From NCBI GenBank assembly GCA_036897095.1, contig JAYMSP010002741.1, forward strand, positions 1 through 22,672: a stretch of 22,672 nt of DNA, given 5' to 3'. A program made the translations under genes and the position numbers. Source of the stretch: Plantago elongata (taxonomy: Eukaryota > Streptophyta > Magnoliopsida > Lamiales > Plantaginaceae). Every line of letters starts with the position of its first letter. Positions within the stretch are counted from its first letter, which is position 1. The notes below the pieces were generated by a model. The model worked only from the letters and a program-made list of their open reading frames with translations. It had not been told where the DNA came from and made no database searches. Of the stretch, positions 1 to 10,770 are shown piece by piece.

Positions 1-1149
1 GTAGTTTATTGACACAACGGGGTAAAGTTATCGCCTATGCTTCTCGTAGGTTGAAACCCCATAAACAAGAATTACCCGACACACGATTTGAAACTTGGAG
101 CTATTATCTTCGCGTTGGCTAAGTGGAGACATTACCTATACGGTACGACTTTCGAAATTGTTATAGATCATAAGAGCTTAAAAATATCTCTTTACTCAAA
201 AAGAACTCCATGCATCACTAGTTCTTAGAGGATTATGACTGTACAATTACATACCAGTCATGCAAAGCTAACTTGGTAGCAGATGCCTTAAGTCGGGAGA
301 AAGACGTTATTCCAGTCCCAATTTTTCCCACAAACTGGTGGATAATTGGAAAGAACAATCCGATTCCTCAAAGATCTACTTAGATCATACATCTTAGATT
401 TTCCCTGGAACCTGGATCAGGCATTTACCATTGTTCGAATTTACTTACAACAATAGCTATCAAGCTTCGGTTCAAATGGCACCGTATGAAGCACTTTACG
501 GTCAAAAATGCCAATCCCCCTTGGATTGGGATATGGATGATTGGAGAAGTACCTCAACTCGAGAAGAGAATGCCTTACGTCCTGAAATAATCTAAGAATC
601 AATTGAGAAGGTACAAATGATCCGACAACGGATTAAAGCGGCTCAGAATAGACAAAAGTCCTATGCTGATCGCCAACGGAAACATTTGGAATTTGAAGTA
701 GGAGATCAAGTGTTCTTGAAAATTTCTTCGAGTGAAGGAATTAAACGAATCGGAAAAGGAGGCAATCTTGCGCCCGATACATCGGACCATTCAAAATCAT
801 TCGGAGGATTGGACCTATTGCCTATGAGTTGGCACTCCCATCAAACCTTACCGGAATTCATAAGGTTTTCCACGTGTCCCAACTAAAGAAGTATCACCCC
901 AATCCTGAGCATATTCTCCAACCTACAGACATTAGGCTTGAGGAGAACCTGACCTATGAAGATAAACCTCTACGAATCTTAGACACTCGAGTGAAGGAAC
1001 TCAGGAACAAGCAAATTCCCCTAGTCAAGATTTTGGGGCAAAACCATGCACTTGAGGAAGCAACATGGGAGAAAGAGACCGAAATACGAGAGAAATATCC
1101 ACACTTGTTTACCGCAGATAGGACGAATTTGGAGGACCAAATTCCCTAA
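1..1149 (+). pseudogene. Decayed Ty3/gypsy chromovirus (Tekay/Del-like) pol 3' end
   Basis: This is the C-terminal part of a retrotransposon polyprotein. Positions about 20-300 read, with stops and frameshifts, as the RNase H end: [12 protein letters not shown], then KANLVADALSRE in another frame. At about 310-420 the reading jumps to the end of integrase (FEFTYNNSYQAS, APYEALYG), so the zinc finger and most of the catalytic core are deleted. The integrase C-terminal module follows (YADRQRKHLEFEVGDQVFLK at 674-733). A frameshift near 770 precedes the GPF and YELALPSNL blocks. The last open stretch (829-1149) ends in a chromodomain-like tail (LRILDTRVKELRNK, HALEEATWEKE), the mark of chromoviruses; the wording resembles the Tekay/Del clade. 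Stops within RNase H and before 601 make it non-functional. It ends directly before the polypurine tract and 3' LTR. Confidence 0.9.
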
Positions 1150-1150
1150 A

Positions 1151-1161
1151 GTGGGGGAGAG
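1151..1161 (+). other. Polypurine tract of the Tekay-like element
   Basis: The purine-rich stretch gtgggggagag stands immediately before the TGTAAG start of the LTR, just after the polyprotein stop. In LTR retrotransposons this is the plus-strand primer for reverse transcription. It fixes both the orientation and the LTR boundary. Confidence 0.8.
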
Positions 1162-1828
1162 TGTAAGAACCCCGAACTCTAGTAAGTTTGCGTTAGTTAT
1201 TAATCTCATACTATTAACTCTATCGCGGACTGACTCCTGACCCTGACTCGACGCTCGCTAGTATATCGATTCTTAACGGCGGATTAAATTCGGGGATTAA
1301 TTGCCGGTTCGTATCTACCAGTTATTTGCCAGTAACACTAAATTACTATTTAATATTATATATTAATAATAAAATAAAAATTCAAAAAAATATTTTTGAT
1401 TCTACTTTAGTTCGTATCAAATACCGTCCCGGGTGTCGAATTCGTATTTATTGAAGTTTATTTACGCGTTATTTCGAGTCCAGAATAAAATAGGTTTATA
1501 TTTCTACGTAATACCCATTGTACCCTTGTACCTATCTTCTTCTTCCCCGTCTTCTTTTCTTCAGTATAGTAGTTCATTCATTCCGCCCGTTTTCTTTCTC
1601 CGTCATCGTCTCTTCTCCTCGACGCCACCAACCGCTAGCTGCCATCATTCACCATGCTATTTTGGCTTACATGTGACGATTCGTGCACGGGAAGATTTGA
1701 GAGATAGACTTGTGACACAAGCCGTCACTGGATTGAGTTTGGGCAAGCTTCCAACGAAAGCAATCAACCGCAGTCCAGATGAGAAGAAGCGTCCAAGCTT
1801 CTCCGTCACGATGTCGGCCGAAAACATC

Positions 1829-1836
1829 TATAAATA
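1829..1836 (+). promoter_or_regulatory. TATA box of the LTR promoter
   Basis: TATAAATA followed by GCACCC is a consensus-like plant TATA box about 670 bp into the LTR. It would drive transcription from about 1860 on the plus strand. Confidence 0.6.
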
Positions 1837-4092
1837 GCACCCAACACCTTCATTAACAGTAACCACCAATTCCCCTGCAATTCGAGCAGTAGCCTCGCCC
1901 CTCCCTACTCTCTCACACCTTTCCTCCCCGTTAATCATTTAACCGTTCCTTTGCTTGCACCTGACTGTCTTGTCGCACTCTCGATCGACTTTTCCGGTTG
2001 GTGCCCCTTCTCTTTCCATTGCAATCGAATTCTGGGATGGGAAACTGTGTTAATTAATGTTTACCTGTTTGATTTCGTATTGTCTGCCTTTTAGTCGACT
2101 TATGCTTGGTTGTGTGGTTGTGCTGCACTTTTATGGCCTTGCTATTATTCGGTTTGTTTTCAGTCCAGGCTCTATTTTTTTATCACGCTTGCAGTTTTGG
2201 TTAGTTACCTATTCTTCCCAGTTGGACTGTGTCTGGTGTATGTGGTTGTCGACTGACTGTCGACTGTATGTTGTTGTGTGCCTTGTTTTGGATTGTGGTA
2301 TTGTTCGTCGACTAGTTGTCGACCGTTATGTGATTAATTTGGTTACACTGCATACTGCGTCATGCCTAGTCCGTGTCTGATTCTTGGTTGGGTGTGACTG
2401 TGTTTCTCTGGTTTTCCGAGTTATATAGTCGATTAATGCTGCAGTCGATTTATGCTAGTTTGTAGTGGTTTGTTTTTGCTGCTTTGAATTGAATTAGTGG
2501 ATTGTGTATCTGAGAATTTGGGTTGTGTTCAATAGTGCATATCAAACTGTCCGGGTGTCTTTTATCTTAGCACATGTTGTGCTTGTTGTGAGAGTCTGAT
2601 AGTGTTGGCTTGTGTATTTCGTTAACTGTCAGTTTTAACTCTGTGGGTTGTGAGTAAAAGTGATTCTCGGAACCACCAAAATTATTAGTTATAGTGCGTC
2701 TTGCTGATGTCTGTTGGTGTTTGGACTTGGTTTGTCTGCTCATCTCAATTGTATGATGTGTGTTGTTGAATCTGGACTGCGTCATGTATGTGTATTTTGG
2801 GTCTGTGTTTGATGCATATGTAATGTAGCTTGTTAGTTTTGTTTGTTGCCTTGATTGTTTAATGTGGAGTTGAATTGAGCTAATACGATTGTCGAGGTTA
2901 ATTTGAGCTAACTGTTAGTGTATTCTGTATTGTTCATGAATTGATGATGAGTAAAGATCAGGACACCTATGGATTAGAGCTTAGTTAATTTTTTTTATAA
3001 AAATTTGATTGGTTACGGAAAATAGAAACAATTAGGATGTAATGGTATGGGTGGAGTCTTTGTTTTGGTTTTCTGGCAGCGTATATGGTTCAAGGATTTG
3101 GTGTCATGTGATGTAAGGAGCTTTAGTATTTGGCTGTGTCCGAGTGTTGCTGGTTACTTTGCTCCAACTTCTGAAAATGTGTAAACAACTAGCATATTGT
3201 ATGCTTGACTTCTTATATTCGACGGGCTATGTGTGTTGAGTTGACTGCTTTCGTAGGAAATGAATATTTTGGAGAACATAAGAAAAGGGTAATTTACTCA
3301 AGTTAGAAGAGAAGTTTGAGTACTTACTGAACAGTGTATGTGTTGAATCAACTATTTAGGTTTGATTTTACGGAGTTATATGAACTAATGTGAGTAAAGT
3401 GTAGAGTAAGTCTTCCGGATTTCTTTTCTCGTATTTCTGGTCATTGTTTGATTACCTATTAAGTACTTTTTGCGAATTGTGATGTTTTAATGTTTGATGA
3501 GCTAGCTGTTGTAACTGCTTGCGGTGTTGGTTTATGTTTGCTGGTAATTGGCAGTTTGGTTGGTTAAAAATTAATTCCAGCTTTGGTTTGACTAATCAAC
3601 CTGTTTCTTGGCATTAATTTATTTATCTACTCGGTAGGTATAATTGCACATAGTATCTGTATGTTCCAAATGAATTCCAACTTGATCATGAAACTTAGTA
3701 ATGTGTCGATCTTGAGTGTGTTTGGTTAGCATCATATGATTATATGAAATTATATGTATAAGCATCTTCGTCTTTTAATTGTTGCCACTTGTTATGATTG
3801 TTTTGGGGGATTTAAGGGAGTCTTGTAATTATTCGTGCGTAAAGGTTAAATAGTATTGTCCGTTTATTAGGAGTTGCAAGGTTGCGTAGCTTACAAGTTC
3901 ATCCAAGGTGAGTGATTTCAGGCTTTCGGCATCCGGCCCTGGGAAAGTTGTTATCTTTCAAAGCCTTCCATTCCAGTACTTGTTCCCGCCTGCTTACTTG
4001 ATTCTGACTTCGACCACGCAACGACATCCCGCCCGACAATGACACGATTACTGACTATGTGATTATTCGTGTTGTAACCTGTTGATCTGTAT

Positions 4093-4160
4093 TCTGGTTA
4101 TATCATGCTATTCCATCCTGATTATATCATGTTATTCCATCCTGATTATATCTTGCTGTT
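4093..4160 (+). repeat. 24-bp tandem repeat inside the LTR
   Basis: About 2.8 copies of a 24-bp unit (ctgattatatcatgctattc and close variants) lie head to tail. It is a local duplication inside the U5 side of the LTR. Confidence 0.7.
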
Positions 4161-4846
4161 ACACATGATATGCATTGCATGAAAAATGATTTCAAAAGCA
4201 GCCACACTATTTTGAAAAACTTGGGAAACCGGCTTGGTCGACTTGTTCGACAAAATTTATAAAGAGGTTTGCAGCTCTATTCTTTCGGGCTCCTGCTTGC
4301 TTGTTCGGACTATTCAAACGGTCCTATATATGTGTGTTGCGATGGGCCGTTGCCCATCATCTTGTGCAGCTCCTTGGAGGTCACTACTCCATCTTGCTTG
4401 ACCGATACCTGATCCGTTCGGTCCAGCCCAAGACAGTTACTGTTAAAGTACTGTGAATCTAGCACCTTTTATGTGCTATGATCCTGCTTACTTGTGAACG
4501 GTTTCCATTTTAAAAATTGCCTGATCTGCTTGTGGTGGTTTGCTATCCTGTTGCATTCATGCTCCTCTTCATACATGCTTGATTATCCTCACTAAGTCAA
4601 GATGACTTACGTTCTTCCCTGCCCCAATAATGATTTCCTAGGTGTAGAGCACGATGTGAGGATGGGATAGACAGACTGACGCTGCACTCCTCTAGTTATT
4701 CCGCTGCTTCTGTACCAGACGCATGAGATAACCTTTGACTTGTAAATTATATTTGGGGTGTGTAAGAATTATACGTTTTGATATATGTATTTGGAAGTTC
4801 GGCATAATCCTTGACGTCCGGACCTCGGTCCGGCAGGGACGCTACA

Positions 4847-5523
4847 TAGTTACTTTGGTACAGATGATTCATTATGTGAATTATGTTTTGTACGCTGCAA
4901 TAATAATCATAACTTTGAGATTACACATGAAATAATAGGGCTCAATTGACTTAACATTGAGTAACTTTGTGGTACAAGATCAGGAACAATTGCATAGATT
5001 GTCAATTTCATTTTCTAAGTTCACTGTGTTCATGTGTTCTTCTGTAATCCAAGACCATTGAATTGAACACTAGATTCATGACGAGTTTTGAGGTATTTCA
5101 GGTCCCTAAAACAACTACTTGAGTTCAGTTTTACCATGTATACTGGAACGCACAACAAATAGTCTTCATTCTTGAATAAGGCTACAACCTCTACCAACAA
5201 GTTTCCATCCTACTCACGCTTAAATACTACAACAAGTTTCCCTCTACAATAAATCAGCCTCAGTTTCAGTTCAAATTACCAACTAATATTGGTAGTCCTT
5301 CAACCTAACCATTGCCTATATATTCAAAAAAAGGCCCTTCATTTCACACTCAATTTCATCTCCAAATCATGAGCCAAGTAGATTTTTTGTATTCAACGAT
5401 AATGATGCTGAACAATCTGATGAGCCTCCATCTTGTAGACTTTTTTTAATTTTTTTTTAAAATTAAGCTTCGTTCATCATTAATTTTATTTTAACATAAC
5501 ATATTTGATATTTTTGTATGTAG
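4847..5523. other. Spacer, probably the body of the CACTA element interrupted by gypsy
   Basis: No convincing gene. Two degenerate echoes are visible: agttacttt-ggtacagat (about 4848) against agtaactttgtggtacaag (about 4963), and caacaagtttcc near 5197 and 5230. A short acidic stretch (FVFNDNDAEQSDEPPS) can be read near 5380-5440 and might be a transposase exon, but nothing confirms it. A TATA-like tatatattc is at about 5317. Confidence 0.4.
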
Positions 5524-5753
5524 TACCGAGTACGAAAAGTGGCCGAGGTCGCACACAAATGCTCAAGACATGGGGTGGTGAATCGAGTAAAGTGGAAGTC
5601 AATGAGCTCAACCAAGTTGTTGGTAAAAATGCAGGTATAATGGCTAGCCAAATGGGTCGTAAGGTAAAATATGGGAATCTCTTTCCCCTTGATTGTAAGG
5701 ATTGGAGAATTATGGACAATTACATCAAGAACTCAACATGGTTGGAGTTTCAA
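5524..5753 (+). pseudogene. CACTA (En/Spm) transposase-like exon, Transposase_24 type
   Basis: A 230-bp open segment is bounded by a plausible splice acceptor (ttttgtatgtag just before 5524) and a donor (CAA|GTAAGC at 5754). It encodes GRGRTQMLKTWGG, then VEVNELNQVVGKNA, then NLFPLDCKDWRIM. This order (RG.T.M or L, then V.FNE.GQ.VG.NA, then PL..KDWR) is that of the plant transposase domain found in CACTA/En-Spm transposons and their relatives (Pfam Transposase_24). No continuing exon is recognisable downstream. The element end at 8538 on the same strand supports the assignment. It may be an exon of a broken transposase or a gene fragment carried by the transposon. Confidence 0.65.
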
Positions 5754-5806
5754 GTAAGCGTTCTCTCCTTAACGTGAAGTAAAATGCATTCATTCAAGAG
5801 TTTAAC

Positions 5807-6318
5807 GTGGTTATGAGTACTAATATCATGTCAATGTCATGAGTACTTAGTACTGATTTTTTTTCCAAGTTTTGATAACATTTTCTATGACAGTATGTCA
5901 TAATATTTCTAATTTAATTCGAGGTGAAACCAATTCTTCGATCTGACCCTGGATAGATGATTTACCTTCTCTAAAGTTGGAACTGGAGTCAGGAGTTCAA
6001 CTTCTTTGACATGTGAAATCAGTGAAGATATTTTTCCCGTAGAAAAAATGGTCATATTTCCCATGAATTCTTGAAATTCAGATACGACTCTCCCCTTCAT
6101 TGAGCAGTTTATTTCATTTCCCATTGCTCTAACAACTCTGAACATGTCTAATTCTTAAACAACTGGAGAACTTCTAACTTAAATTTCTGGAATATAAAGG
6201 TAGAATGTAGTAATATCTTAATAAGAATCCAGTATATATGAAACTAAACATGTTTTCCCCTATCAGAATCATCAAGACTATATGACATTGACATGATATT
6301 ATTAGTACAGATAACCAC
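5807..6318. repeat. Widely spaced inverted repeat, arms 5807-5840 and 6282-6318
   Basis: The left arm (gtggttat, then gtactaatatcatgtcaatg, then tcat) reappears reversed at 6282-6318 as atgacattgacatgatatta, then ttagtac, then ataaccac. The arms differ by a 3-bp indel and a few bases, and similarity fades outward through gagttttaac/gagttttacc. The loop is about 440 bp. It could be a fold-back element or MITE inserted in the CACTA body; no target duplication is obvious. Confidence 0.55.
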
Positions 6319-7070
6319 TATGGTAAAACTCATAATGTGAAGAAGCTAAATATGTTCGAAATGTTTGAATTGTATTTTGACTATAAGGTCATGCTGGTTA
6401 TTCCATATTACTTGGAACTTGTTGCAAGACTTTGAATGGTTTTTTTTACATGAATGGTTATTCCATACTTTGGATCGAGTTTCAGAATTTTGAGTAGAAA
6501 AATCTGAACAGATCATGCATTTTTCAATTTCAATGCCTTGTATTATCAACAAATCATCCATATTAGGTGACTTGTACAATGTATATTATTTTAGCAATTA
6601 GGTGTTGTATGGTTAGGACTTAAACCTACTACTATTTGTTATTGGTGATGGTCACACAATATATAATGAAAAAGTTTATCTACCATACTAGAATATAACT
6701 TGGACTACTAAAATGTATATATTAATCATGTACATTGATTTTGATTCTTCAGGAGAATTTTGGCTGGGGTCGGTAAAGGGACCAAATAGTTTGTTGAATG
6801 AACATCCAGTTCACCTTCAGAACTTGGGTAAGTTTTGACCCCTGCTCAATATCTCTTGGAAGCAATGTAAAAAGGTGATGACTGATATTAGCAATAGTTA
6901 TAATGTGAGTAACGACAAAGAATGGAGTTTTTGGTATATGAATTGAGCTGAAGTGTGAACTAATTGTTTATGGTATGGAGTTATTAGATTGTAGATTTGT
7001 GTGTCAAGGAGAGGCAGAGAGAATGGTGTGTCTCTTTCTTTCTTTCTTTTTAGGTTTTGGAGAGAATGTA

Positions 7071-7612
7071 TAGAGTTAAATATTGTTCATGTGGACCATA
7101 AAGTTGTAATGAATTCATCCGTAGAGGAAACTATTAATAAAAAATACTTAAGAGACGTGCTGGAACTATAACTATCCCTTATAGCAGACTTAACTATGAA
7201 TGAGAAGGCTACCTTACCATAGATCTAGAAATAGAAAGTCCATTATTATATATAGATTAGTTAGCTCACACTTATTACCTTCAGTTACTTTAAGGGAAGA
7301 GCTATTACGATTTGCTTATTATCATGCCCATAAACTATTCCCAAAACACTAGTGCCTTAAAGAGAAGCTAACCTACGCATATTGAGTTTACTTGTTTTAA
7401 TTGAGTACAAAGCTTATTGTGTAGTTAAGGAAGAATCCCTCTTTTACCTGTATCACCCTTTTGAGTTGGAGAAGTTGTCAATTATTATTCTGCTTTCTTT
7501 AATGTTATAGTTTTCCTATTATAGTATATTTCATAGAGTTAACTATTGTTCATGTGCACCATAAAATTGTAAAGAATTTCATCCGTTGAGGAAACTGTTA
7601 AAAGAAAATACT
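7071..7612 (+). repeat. Direct repeat, units 7071-7150 and 7534-7612
   Basis: The two units share tagagttaa(a/c), tattgttcatgtg, accataaa, ttgtaa, aattcatccgt and gaggaaact, in the same order and orientation, about 460 bp apart. It is probably an old segmental duplication in the transposon body. Confidence 0.65.
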
Positions 7613-8349
7613 AAAATGAGCATCTAGAGATTAACGAAAACTGTAAATGCTAGATAGAAATAGAACATTTTTACGGAACAGCTAGTTAAATGTCAGTTAG
7701 TAGATGCTAACTCGGATTTGAACCGGCTAATCTCATGAGTTTTCTATTCATTAAACTCAATGCCTTTTGTTCTTCGATGTCCATTCGCATGCTTATTTTA
7801 ATTTCTGCCAATTTCTTGTCCTTGTAAAGTTCCTTTATATATGTACAACTTCAAGTAGTGACAAGATTTTCGTAGATGATCAGAATTCAAGGCTGGAAGC
7901 ATCTTTCCATCAATGCATCTTTGACTTGTTTTGCCCAAAACTGATTATTATTATTATGAATGCCTAGTGGTTTTATCAAGTATCAATTGTGATTACAATT
8001 TTTGAAGGATATGATTTTATTGGAATGTTATATGATGTTGAAAGTTGGATTACACTATTAGAAAGTTGATTTGTGGACTATTTAGTAAGAAATCTATGTT
8101 TTTGGGTTTTTGTTGTGGAATACAATAAAGTTCTGTATCATTTTGGGTGAATTTATAATTCTGGAATTATTTTAGATACTTGGTTTTAATATTGTACTGA
8201 AAATATAAAAAAAAAAATGTACAGGGGTTGATTTGCAAATATGAGAACTGGGGTTTAGGGTTATGGGGTTTGGGGAGGGTTTAGGGCTAGTTTTTAATTA
8301 GCTGTTTTGATCTCTTTTTGTTTTAGTTTTTTTTTAAATTTTCTAACAC

Positions 8350-8538
8350 TTTCGGTGATGGGTGCTAACCGTCGCAATAACTTTTGAGCGATGGTAATTT
8401 TATGCACAAACTTAAATACAACGCCTCTTTTAATGACGCGGTAGTCTGACGGATAATAACCGTCGTCGATGTGATTAGTGACGGTTATAAGTTATCGGCG
8501 ACGGATAATAACCGTCGAAAGCCTAATTTGTTGTAGTG
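8350..8538 (+). mobile_element. 3' terminus of a CACTA (En/Spm) transposon
   Basis: The segment ends cctaatttgttgtagtg at 8538. Its reverse complement begins CACTACAACAAATTAGG, the standard CACTA terminal inverted repeat. The preceding 190 bp hold the subterminal repeats typical of the family: gacggataataaccgtc occurs at 8448 and 8500, with related taaccgtcg (about 8367) and gtgacggttat (about 8479) in both orientations. The matching 5' end is not in the window and is expected to the left of the gypsy element. The 3-bp target duplication cannot be checked; the next bases are acc. Confidence 0.85.
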
Positions 8539-9235
8539 ACCATTAGTGGCTAGGGTCGTTACATATTTAATGCCTACTAAAGCTTGAAATTAACATGTAC
8601 AAAACGGAAAATAAGAAATTAAATATAAGAATGGAGGAATTATAATTCAATTGGATATTTAATTTATAATTATTTGTTGAGTAAAGATCAAATTAAATTA
8701 GCAAGCTTGCAAAAACAAATCGTAGCAATATTGATATGTTCCAATGTACTACCCGTTTGATAATTGTACAGTTAATGTATAGAAATGTTTAATGATTAAT
8801 GTATACAATATACTCCCACTCATCTGTCTCTTAGAAGTTGTTCAATTTTAGTAGTTTAAAAGTTTCGTCACAGTTTTTCAATTACATATCTCTATCATCT
8901 CAGAAATAAGTATAGAATTTAATTTAGGAAAATTTACATCAGCTCCCCGTACAACGGACATTCATTTTAAAACGGTCCCCATCATTTCATCAATAACATA
9001 TTGGTCCATTTTCTATTTTCAAAACTTGATTCCCAAACATAGCCTTATTTCTAATTCATGTTTTTCTTTACTTTCCTTTCCCTTTTTTAATTTATTAAAC
9101 ATTAAAACTAAAATAAATTAAATAAAAAAAATATTTTTATGTACTTTTAAAATAAAAAAAATTTATAAAACTAAAATAAATTGATATTTCAAATATAATT
9201 TTCTTGCAAATAATAAGGTATTAAAAGATACATAT
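8539..9235. other. AT-rich intergenic stretch
   Basis: No gene. It is very AT-rich, with A-runs around 9105-9180. A partial Stowaway-like end is at 8811. The motif gggtcgttaca at about 8553 resembles an LTR end but has no partner. Confidence 0.5.
8811..8905 (+). mobile_element. Possible truncated Stowaway-like MITE
   Basis: TACTCCCACTCATCTGTCTC, followed by ttagaagttgttcaatttta, resembles the TA + CTCCCTCCGTCCC terminal repeat of plant Stowaway (Tc1/mariner) elements, including the usual AAGTTGTTCA that follows. No mirror-image end was found, so only a fragment is claimed. Confidence 0.4.
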
Positions 9236-9426
9236 TGATGATACATGAATTATCACATCAATGTAAATGAACTAGAAAATCATAAAATAAATAATGACAC
9301 AAGAAGTTACGTGGTTCGACAAATGTGCCTACGTCCACGAGAGTAATGAGACGATCTTATTGAGAGAATTTGATACATAGTTGATAGATAGATGCTAGAT
9401 GTATATCTTGCTAGTGTGGTGATCTA

Positions 9427-9440
9427 CTCTATATATAGAC
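9427..9440 (-). promoter_or_regulatory. LTR TATA box (present only in this LTR copy)
   Basis: On the minus strand GTCTATATATAGAG lies about 195 bp before the LTR end, a normal place for a U3/R promoter. The 5' LTR lacks this stretch through a deletion of about 60 bp. Confidence 0.5.
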
Positions 9441-9477
9441 ATTTACAAGAGCTATTCTAGTGGACTTGGCCTCGCAG

Positions 9478-9972
9478 AGCTCTTCTCACATGCAGAGGCC
9501 TTCTAGCTCGCAGGCACAACTGCCTTCTAGCTCGCAAGCACAGCTGCCTTCTAACTCACTCGCATGAGCCTTCTAGCTCGCAGGCGCAATTGCCTTCTAA
9601 CTCACAGGGAAACTGCCTTCTAACTCACAGGCGCAACTGCCTTCTAGCTTGCAGACGCAACCGCCTTCTAACTCACTCGCAGGAGCCTTCTAGCTCACTC
9701 GCAGAAACCTTCTAGCTCGCATGCGCAACTGCCTTTTAGCTCGTAGGCGCAACTGCCTTCTAACTCTCAGGCGCAGCTGCCTTCTAACTCAATCGCATGA
9801 GCTTTCTAGCTCGCAGGCGCAGCTGCCTTCTAACTCTCAGGCGCAAATGCCTTCTAACTCACTCGCAGGAGCCTTCTAGCTCGCAGGCGCAACTGCCTTT
9901 TAACACACTCGCATGAGACTTCTAGCTCGCAGGCACAACTGCATTCTAACTCACCCACAGGAGCCTTCTATA
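9478..9972. repeat. Degenerate 22/24-bp minisatellite in the 3' LTR
   Basis: About 20 head-to-tail units of cttctagctcgcaggcgcaa + ctgc (24 bp) alternate with a 22-bp variant cttctaactcactcgcatga + gc. The matching LTR carries the same array (14905-15408), so it predates insertion. Confidence 0.9.
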
Positions 9973-10170
9973 TGTGGTGTTCGAAGGCATGCGTTCAAAC
10001 AAAGGCAGGTATCACTGGAGAGTGCCTCCTAGAGTTGGTGTTCCCTTTGAACAAAGGCAAGGATCACATGAGTGTGCCTCCTAACTCTGGTGTTCACGGG
10101 CGTGCCTTCGAACTATTGCATGTGCGAGGACGATTTAAGGAAGGATTCCTTTGTTAGTTCGCTTCGGTCG

Positions 10171-10202
10171 ATAATATATCTCATCACAAGTCCCCCAAAT
10201 TA
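10171..10202 (-). other. Duplicated polypurine-tract/LTR-start module inside the LTR
   Basis: Minus-strand ATAATTTGGGGGACTTG followed by TGATGAGATATATT reproduces the true junction at 10544/10545. Similarity extends for about 80 bp on the internal side (acttgtg, aagtaggaattt, agttaga, ttgttcgc/ttgttcac). The other LTR has the same module at about 15616-15646. Confidence 0.75.
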
Positions 10203-10544
10203 TAACTTGTGTTTGCACAAGTAGGAATTTAAGTTAGATCTGTTGTTCGCCTTCGATCCACGTACTCGTGCACATGAATTGATGCATTTTATGTTGAGCC
10301 TGCCCGAGTGTAATCGAGGGTCTAGGTCTTCTATGTATTAAGACTAAACTTGGCCGAGTAGCACGTTCGAGGGCAGGGCCTCAAAGATTGTCTTCCCTTG
10401 CCTATGCTTCCAAATGCATATCGTCACATGGTCTTGATGAGACAAACCCCAATCGAGGGGACGCCTGCCTTCGAACACGCCCGCGCGTCAGCCCTTAATG
10501 CGGATTCGATCGCTAATGGATTCGTGCCAGATTATATCTCATCA

Positions 10545-10560
10545 TAAGTCCCCCAAATTC
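10545..10560 (-). other. Polypurine tract of the minus-strand LTR element
   Basis: Minus-strand GAATTTGGGGGACTTA abuts the TGATGAG start of the 3' LTR. Together with the primer binding site at the other end, it sets the orientation of the element. Confidence 0.8.
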
Positions 10561-10770
10561 TCACTTGTGTCAAAGTAAGTGGGAATTTTAGTTAGACACA
10601 TTGTTCACTTTTGATCTATTCCTTGATAACAACATTTAACCCCTAGTATATCACTGTGTAGGCTCCCATGGGCCTTCTCGCCCGTGAGGCACTTCTTACT
10701 CGCAATGTTGTTCTACTCGCGAGGTCGTGTCCCTCGCAGGACTGTGCCTCTTGCAACGATGTTTTACTCG
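10561..10770. other. Internal region next to the polypurine tract
   Basis: About 210 bp without a gene. The first part is homologous to the flank of the duplicated polypurine-tract module in the LTR. The rest repeats ctcgcga and cctcgcagg motifs that grade into the neighbouring array. Confidence 0.5.

Larger units (their letters stand above)
1162..4846 (+). repeat. 3' LTR of the Tekay-like gypsy element (about 3.7 kb)
   Basis: The LTR begins TGTAAGAACC right after the polypurine tract and is judged to end ...GACGCTACA at 4846, giving TGTA/TACA inverted termini. A length of about 3.7 kb fits Tekay/Del elements, which have very long LTRs. It is GT-rich on the plus strand, and the open frames at 1433-1837 and 2057-2380 show no protein similarity that I recognise. 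The 5' LTR is not in the window, so the right boundary is inferred only from the termini; the adjacent tagtt (4847-4851) would be the target duplication. A TATA box at 1829 puts the U3/R border near 1860. Confidence 0.78.
5754..8349. other. Noncoding body of the CACTA element
   Basis: About 2.6 kb of AT-rich DNA with no gene I can support. It holds an inverted repeat (5807-6318), a direct repeat (7071-7612), a CT run (about 7031-7050) and a run of degenerate plant telomere-like motifs near 8252-8288 (gtttaggg twice, with variants). A minus-strand open frame at 5909-6145 (78 codons) lies between the arms of the inverted repeat and matches nothing I know. Confidence 0.45.
9236..10544 (-). repeat. 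3' LTR (intact copy, 1309 bp)
   Basis: This is the downstream LTR in the element's own minus-strand direction. From high to low coordinates it holds the LTR start (TGATGAGATATA), one copy of the cccgagtgtaatcgagggtc motif (10303-10322), a duplicated polypurine-tract/LTR-start module (about 10171-10202), two diverged units of about 55-65 bp built on gaacaaaggca (9980-10110), the 24-bp array (9478-9972), a TATA box and a U5-like end. It is the uninterrupted counterpart used to recognise the hAT insertion in the other LTR. Confidence 0.85.

Noticed and set aside
1433-2380. Two plus-strand open frames (134 and 107 codons) inside the Tekay LTR
   Set aside because: They lie in LTR sequence, cross the TATA region and show only low-complexity or hydrophobic composition without any known domain.
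5226-5237. actacaacaag as the 5' end of the CACTA element
   Set aside because: The base before is t instead of c, the following sequence does not match the 3' terminal repeat, and there are no subterminal repeats beside it.
8252-8288. Interstitial telomeric repeat (TTTAGGG-like words)
   Set aside because: Only two exact TTTAGGG words in a G/T-rich stretch, without regular 7-bp spacing.
8549-8563. gggtcgttaca as the end of another LTR
   Set aside because: No matching LTR start or body could be found; an 11-bp word is too little.
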